From: Dictyocoela muelleri | Lineage: Eukaryota; Microsporidia | Reading direction: 5' to 3' | Assembly: GCA_016256075.1 (NCBI GenBank) | Contig: SDVU01000732.1 | Span: forward strand, 1 to 11,048 | Length of the DNA stretch: 11,048 nt | Part shown: piece by piece, positions 8,057 to 11,048 of the stretch | Numbering within the stretch: the stretch's first letter is position 1 | How the letters are laid out: each line of letters opens with the position of its first letter | Program-made: the position numbers and the translations under genes | Notes under the pieces: generated by a model | What the model was told of the DNA's origin: nothing | Database searches by the model: none | What the model saw: the letters and a program-made list of their open reading frames with translations, nothing else

Positions 8057-9400
8057 ATGGTCAAAACAAAACTTTTTATCAAATATGAAAATTGGATAGA
8101 TTGTGGAATTACATATCTTTCATTTCAGGATAATAAAATAATTATTGAAACAACAGAAAACCAACCTATTGATTATTTAATATCAGAAATGAATTTTTAC
8201 AAAAATAATAAAAGTGATAATAAAAATGATAATAAAGGTGATAAAAATATTGATAATTATGATGGTAATAAAAATGATAATAAAAGTAATAATAAAAATA
8301 TTGATAATAAAGGTGATAAAAATAATGATAATAAAAGTAATAATAAAAATATTGATAATTATGATGGTAATAAGTGCGGAAATACTAATATTAAAGCCGA
8401 ATTTTTAAAGTTTTCAATAATTATATTTCTATTTGGCTATAAATTAGAAATTATATCAACAATAAAAAAACATAAAGATACTCTCTTGATATTTAATAGC
8501 AATAAAATGGTAATCTCAATAAGTTTCATTAATGGAGAAACGAGAAATTCTATATTAGAACTTATTGAATATTTTAATAATCCTGTTAATAATATTTTTG
8601 ATGATTCAAACGAAAATGTAATTGAGTTAAAAAATTATGATAATATCAAAAATTTACCAAATTTAGAATTGTGTAAGAAATTTGAAATTTTAAAAAAAAT
8701 CAAAAATGTAGATTTTTTAAAATTTATATTTATTTCAAACATTTTCGATTTAATCAAATTGGACTTTTTATTTAAGACCGTGAGAATGTATAGGAATTGT
8801 GAGATTCAAGTAATTTATTTTATTGAAATTGTTAAAAGGATAGAAAGAAGCGATTTTTTTTATTCGAAACTTGAAGGATTATTTTTTGAAAATATAATTT
8901 ACCATGATAAACAGAATGATGATAAACAGAATGATGATAAATATAATTATGATAAATATAATTATGATAAATATAATTATGATAAATATAATTATGATAA
9001 ATATTTTAATGATAAATATTTTAATATTAGAAATAATTACTCATTTGCATTTTCAGCTTATTATTTTGATTTATTACTATTTTTGGTAAAAAGTGATAAA
9101 TATAAAATAATTTGTTTTATAGTAGAACATAATTTGATTGAAAAAATACTTTTGCTTTATACAGGCGATATCTGCTTTAGAATAGAAAATAAATATCCTG
9201 ATCTGTATTTTGAACTAAAATTTTTTGAACTAGTTTATGAAATATTGAAAAGAAAAATTATTAGAGAAAACATTACAATTCTTGTAAGTGAAAATTTTGT
9301 TCAATTTTTGAAGAAGAAATATCAAGAATACAGTATTGCTAGAAATATTGTTTTCAATTATGTTTATAAAATCCTGGATACAATATTTTGCGGCAATTGA
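8057..9400 (+). CDS. PSY2: Probable protein phosphatase 4 regulatory subunit 3 (SMEK/Psy2-like), reduced
   Basis: SMEK/Psy2 proteins target the PP4 catalytic subunit, chiefly in the nucleus, with roles in DNA-damage recovery. The family starts with an EVH1/PH-like domain followed by armadillo-like helices. Here VKTKLFIKYENWIDCGITYL (residues 2-21) matches the family's opening [20 protein letters not shown] pattern, and KKHKDTLLIFNSNKMVISIS (137-156) matches the QKQQDTLIVWSE...LALSF strands. LPNLELCKKFEILKKI (200-215) matches LPSCELSKLEEI at the start of the armadillo part, and hydrophobic helices follow to about 282. Two inserts interrupt the fold: Asn/Lys/Asp repeats at 52-106 within the N-terminal domain, and eight pentapeptides at 284-323 between helices. 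At 447 residues it is about half the length of yeast Psy2 (858); the acidic C-terminal tail is absent. Alignments were made by eye from memory. The alternative is an unrelated EVH1-plus-helical microsporidian protein. Confidence 0.6.
   Translation: MVKTKLFIKYENWIDCGITYLSFQDNKIIIETTENQPIDYLISEMNFYKNNKSDNKNDNKGDKNIDNYDGNKNDNKSNNKNIDNKGDKNNDNKSNNKNIDNYDGNKCGNTNIKAEFLKFSIIIFLFGYKLEIISTIKKHKDTLLIFNSNKMVISISFINGETRNSILELIEYFNNPVNNIFDDSNENVIELKNYDNIKNLPNLELCKKFEILKKIKNVDFLKFIFISNIFDLIKLDFLFKTVRMYRNCEIQVIYFIEIVKRIERSDFFYSKLEGLFFENIIYHDKQNDDKQNDDKYNYDKYNYDKYNYDKYNYDKYFNDKYFNIRNNYSFAFSAYYFDLLLFLVKSDKYKIICFIVEHNLIEKILLLYTGDICFRIENKYPDLYFELKFFELVYEILKRKIIRENITILVSENFVQFLKKKYQEYSIARNIVFNYVYKILDTIFCGN
8204..8374 (+). 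repeat. Asn/Lys/Asp-rich coding repeat in the N-terminal domain
   Basis: Residues about 50-106 are almost wholly N, K, D, G, S and I. A block starting DNKSNNKNIDN recurs 17 codons later (DNA copies from 8276 and 8327, a 51-bp offset). Shorter units such as DNKGDKN also recur. The insert separates predicted beta strands of the EVH1/PH-like domain, so it is probably an extruded loop. Confidence 0.8.
8906..9025 (+). repeat. 15-bp coding minisatellite, eight pentapeptides
   Basis: Residues 284-323 are exactly eight five-residue units: DKQND twice, DKYNY four times, DKYFN twice. The DNA unit is GATAAATATAATTAT in the four central copies, with paired variants at each end. The blockwise order of variants suggests stepwise duplication. 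It lies between two hydrophobic helical segments of the armadillo-like region. Confidence 0.9.
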
Positions 9401-9406
9401 ATTAAA
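9401..9406 (+). promoter_or_regulatory. ATTAAA directly after the stop codon
   Basis: The TGA stop (9398-9400) is followed at once by ATTAAA, the commonest variant of the AATAAA polyadenylation hexamer. This mirrors the AATAAA that overlaps the stop of the divergent gene. Chance occurrence is likely in such AT-rich DNA, so the call is tentative. Confidence 0.3.
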
Positions 9407-9500
9407 AATATTTTGTTTATTTTTTAAAAAATGTATTTAAAAAACTATTTTTTTCAAATTTTTCTTTCAAATTCTAAAAAATTTAATTGCGCAAAAAATT

Positions 9501-9638
9501 GGTTGTTAAAATTGGTTTTTAAAATTGGTTGTTAAAATTGGTTGTTAAAATTGGTTTTTAAAATTGGTTGTTAAAATTGGTTGTTAAAATTGGTTGTTAA
9601 AATTGGTTGTTAAAATTGGTTGTTAAAATTGGTTTTTA
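9501..9638. repeat. 13-bp tandem repeat array, ten full units plus a partial
   Basis: Units of GGTTGTTAAAATT start at 9501 and recur every 13 bp to 9618, with a truncated copy at 9631-9638. The only variation I see is G or T at the fifth base, in the order G T G G T G G G G G T. The period is not a multiple of three, unlike every array inside the genes, which fits a noncoding location about 100 bases past the stop codon. Confidence 0.95.
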
Positions 9639-9767
9639 GACGTTTATATTTGGTTAAATAAAACGTAATCTTTAACTGGTGATTGAAAATTGTATATTAA
9701 TTACAGAATATTTCAAGGAAGGGGTGTAATTCTATCTTATTTATATATTTATAAGCCGATTTTTTAA

Positions 9768-9786
9768 GTGATATCACGCCTGATAT
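9768..9786. other. Palindrome GTGATATCAC with an adjacent TGATATC copy
   Basis: GTGATATCAC (9768-9777) is a perfect 10-base palindrome. TGATATC is repeated 11 bases later (9780-9786), running into the CTCGGTACTTAA motif. It lies about 35 bases outside the left inverted block. No function can be assigned. Confidence 0.35.
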
Positions 9787-9818
9787 CTCGGTACTTAATA
9801 CTTTTGTAAAATATAAGC

Positions 9819-9968
9819 ATCGTGATACCTTGGATGCACCCGTTTTCTCCGAAATAGCCGTTTTTGCCCGTTTTCGCGTGAAATTTTTTTAAACTACGCC
9901 CAATCGCGCAGAAATGGACCTTTTAGCCTCGTTTCTCCGAATTTTTTCTTTATTATAAAAAATATTGT
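9819..9968 (-). repeat. Left block of a diverged inverted repeat pair, four ~28-bp units
   Basis: Its reverse complement aligns along its length with 10536-10679; I estimate about 70% identity in the clearest parts. Inside it, four degenerate units are centred on short dyads: TTTCTCCGAAA at 9844, TTTCGCGTGAAA at 9872, TCGCGCAGAAA at 9904 and TTTCTCCGAA at 9932, with centres about 28-31 bases apart. The block is much richer in C and G than its surroundings. Confidence 0.75.
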
Positions 9969-10168
9969 AGCGTTCTATAGCGCACACGATGAATTTATAA
10001 ATAGTAAATAGTTGCGTAATATGATTTGAATTTAAAATTTTAATTGTTTCGAGAAATTTATAAAATCATTTTGAAATATAAATAAAATCACAATCCCTAC
10101 CCCATGTTGCCAAGTTCGAAAAATCAATTCAAAAAAAACTTTTCAAAATATCTTTAGTTTTATTTCTC

Positions 10169-10197
10169 GGTCTCAAGAAGCACCAATGGTAGAGACC
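10169..10197. other. Hairpin GGTCTC ... GAGACC with inner stem
   Basis: GGTCTC (10169-10174) pairs with GAGACC (10192-10197). The 17-base loop contains a further ACC-AAT-GGT dyad, giving a nested stem. It lies between the two inverted blocks. The GGTA-GAGA part recalls a tRNA D-arm, but no other tRNA part is present. Confidence 0.5.
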
Positions 10198-10313
10198 CGG
10201 ACAATATGAAAAAAAATATTATCAAAATTTAAGAAATAAGTGGCCGAGTATCGAGGTAATGTATCATGCATACGACACTTATAAAATTAAACATGAGATA
10301 TTGAGATGTTTTG

Positions 10314-10431
10314 GAAGTAAAAAGTGTAAAGATAAAGCTTTTCATTGATGTTAATTATAAGTTTTGATAAATATTGACGATAAATTTATCATTAACATTA
10401 ATAAAAAGTCCGACTTTACACTTATTACGTC
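10314..10431. repeat. Imperfect foldback of about 118 bases
   Basis: GAAGTAAAAAGTGTAAAG (10314-10331) pairs with CTTTACACTTATTACGTC (10414-10431) at 16 of 18 positions, including a perfect ten-base core. Inside it, CTTTT (10338-10342) pairs with AAAAG (10404-10408), and TTGATGTTAAT (10345-10355) pairs with ATTAACATTAA (10391-10401) at 10 of 11. A perfect 12-base palindrome GATAAATTTATC (10379-10390) lies near the tip. The nested order of the pairs indicates one long foldback. Confidence 0.7.
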
Positions 10432-10535
10432 TGATACATTTACACCTCTCCCCTTTAATTTTAGAAATGCCCTCTGTATGATACAATAACCATGGTCCTC
10501 TGTCATTTATTTTTTAAATTTTGAGAATATTCTTT

Positions 10536-10679
10536 TCATATTTTTATTGAATGGGTAATAAAATTTCGGAGAACCAAGGAAAAAACGGCTATTTCTATGA
10601 GATCGGACGCAGTTTATTTTTTTCAGTGAAATCGGCAAAAACGACTATCTCAGCGAAATTTGCTCAGCCATATCACAAT
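10536..10679 (+). repeat. Right block of the diverged inverted repeat pair, four ~28-bp units
   Basis: Four degenerate units recur with TTTC or TCTC at 10564, 10592, 10621 and 10648, spacings of 28, 29 and 27 bases. Typical forms are TTTCGGAGAA, TTTCTATGAGAT, TTTCAGTGAAAT and TCTCAGCGAAAT, often preceded by AAAAACGGCTA or AAAAACGACTA. The whole block is the inverted counterpart of 9819-9968, with units in matching order. Confidence 0.75.
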
Positions 10680-10927
10680 ATAAACCACTAAATTATTTAT
10701 AATTACTTTCTTCATTCAATATTTAATATTTCCTAAGCAGCCTATTTGATGGCTTTTTGGAAAAAGTTAAATAATTAATGAAAAAAATAATAGCTTTACT
10801 GCTAATTTAGTTAGATGATAGCTTAAATTTTTACTATTCTTCCTTAAAGCCATATTTCACCATTAACATTTTTTTATTAAGGAAGGTGCGTGTGTTCTAC
10901 TAACCTACTTGAGTACCTAAAATTCTT

Positions 10928-11048
10928 TTAAGAAAAAAGTGAATTACAGGGTATTTCATAAATATAAATTTCAATTTCATAAATATAAATTTCAATTTCA
11001 TAAATATAAATTTTGATTTCATAAATATAAATTTCAATTTCATAAATA
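10928..11048 (-). CDS. Possible 3' end of a gene cut by the window edge
   Basis: On the minus strand a frame is open from the right edge to a TAA at 10928-10930, at least 39 codons. It reads through the 21-bp array as a seven-residue repeat IYEIEIY (one unit with K for E) and ends IPCNSLFS. A period divisible by three, and a variant copy causing only one synonymous and one missense change in this frame, are compatible with coding. However, one plus-strand frame is also open, so the evidence is weak and no protein family is recognised. Confidence 0.25.
   Translation of the reverse strand, partial: IYEIEIYIYEIKIYIYEIEIYIYEIEIYIYEIPCNSLFS
10954..11048. repeat. 21-bp tandem repeat array truncated by the window edge
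   Basis: Units of TTTCATAAATATAAATTTCAA start at 10954, 10975, 10996, 11017 and 11038. Four are complete and the fifth runs off the end, so the true length of the array is unknown. One unit (10996-11016) ends TTTTGA instead of TTTCAA; the other complete units are identical. Confidence 0.95.

Larger units (their letters stand above)
9401..11048. other. Long gene-poor region carrying repeats and hairpins
   Basis: Apart from a possible gene end at the right edge, I find no frame on either strand with convincing length, a start-proximal CCC motif or protein-like composition; the ATG-started frames I followed stop within about 15 codons. No rRNA, tRNA or U6-type sequence is recognisable. The region holds the 13-bp array, the inverted block pair, two hairpins and the terminal 21-bp array listed separately. 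Confidence 0.6.

Noticed and set aside
8214-8408. Overlapping plus-strand frame of Ile/Lys/Met inside the second gene, and a similar one at 8904-9089
   Set aside because: Each exists only because the repeat DNA is open in more than one frame; the protein is pure repeat and the main frame has family-like sequence on both sides.
10165-10200. tRNA-like D-arm (GGTCTC ... GGTAGAGACC)
   Set aside because: The loop of 17 bases is too long for a D-loop, and no anticodon stem, T-arm with a TTCRA loop or acceptor pairing follows at the required distances on either strand.
9840-10672. The 28-bp units considered as a CRISPR array
   Set aside because: The units are degenerate, contiguous rather than separated by unique spacers, arranged in an inverted pair, and lie in a eukaryotic context without cas genes.

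Overview
The window looks like a piece of a very AT-rich, gene-sparse microsporidian nuclear genome. The grounds are: two long intronless genes coding for strongly diverged versions of conserved eukaryotic proteins; a CCC trinucleotide exactly five bases before each start codon, the kind of start-proximal signal described for Microsporidia; AATAAA or ATTAAA touching each stop codon; and asparagine-rich minisatellites inside the reading frames. The long AT-rich intergenic stretches point to one of the larger-genome microsporidia rather than a compact Encephalitozoon-type genome. The genus cannot be named from this sequence, and the assignment is an inference (about 0.7).

Layout. Positions 1-337 are the AT-rich 3' flank of the first gene. 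Positions 338-7333 (minus strand) encode a 2331-residue eukaryotic multidomain acetyl-CoA carboxylase: biotin carboxylase, biotin carrier, a degenerate central region and carboxyltransferase. Most motifs I checked are intact, but the protein is loaded with repeat-built insertions and lacks the usual C-terminal tail. Positions 7334-8056 are a divergent intergenic region holding both start-proximal signals, a 10-bp palindrome, a GC-richer hairpin and a duplicated 21-bp unit. Positions 8057-9400 (plus strand) encode a 447-residue protein that I read as a reduced PP4 regulatory subunit 3 (SMEK/Psy2): an EVH1/PH-like N-terminus interrupted by an Asn/Lys/Asp insert, then armadillo-like helices interrupted by an eight-unit pentapeptide repeat.

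Positions 9401-11048 hold no convincing complete gene. They contain a 13-bp tandem array (9501-9638); a pair of diverged inverted blocks (9819-9968 and 10536-10679), each made of four degenerate units about 28 bp long centred on a TTTC...GAAA dyad; two hairpins between the blocks; and a 21-bp tandem array running off the right edge (10954-11048), which may be the 3' end of another minus-strand gene. The inverted pair is the least explained structure here and may be a small non-autonomous mobile element.

The two genes are divergently arranged but have no obvious shared function: one makes malonyl-CoA, and the other probably targets a protein phosphatase. I see no viral, prokaryotic-defence or CRISPR-like system.
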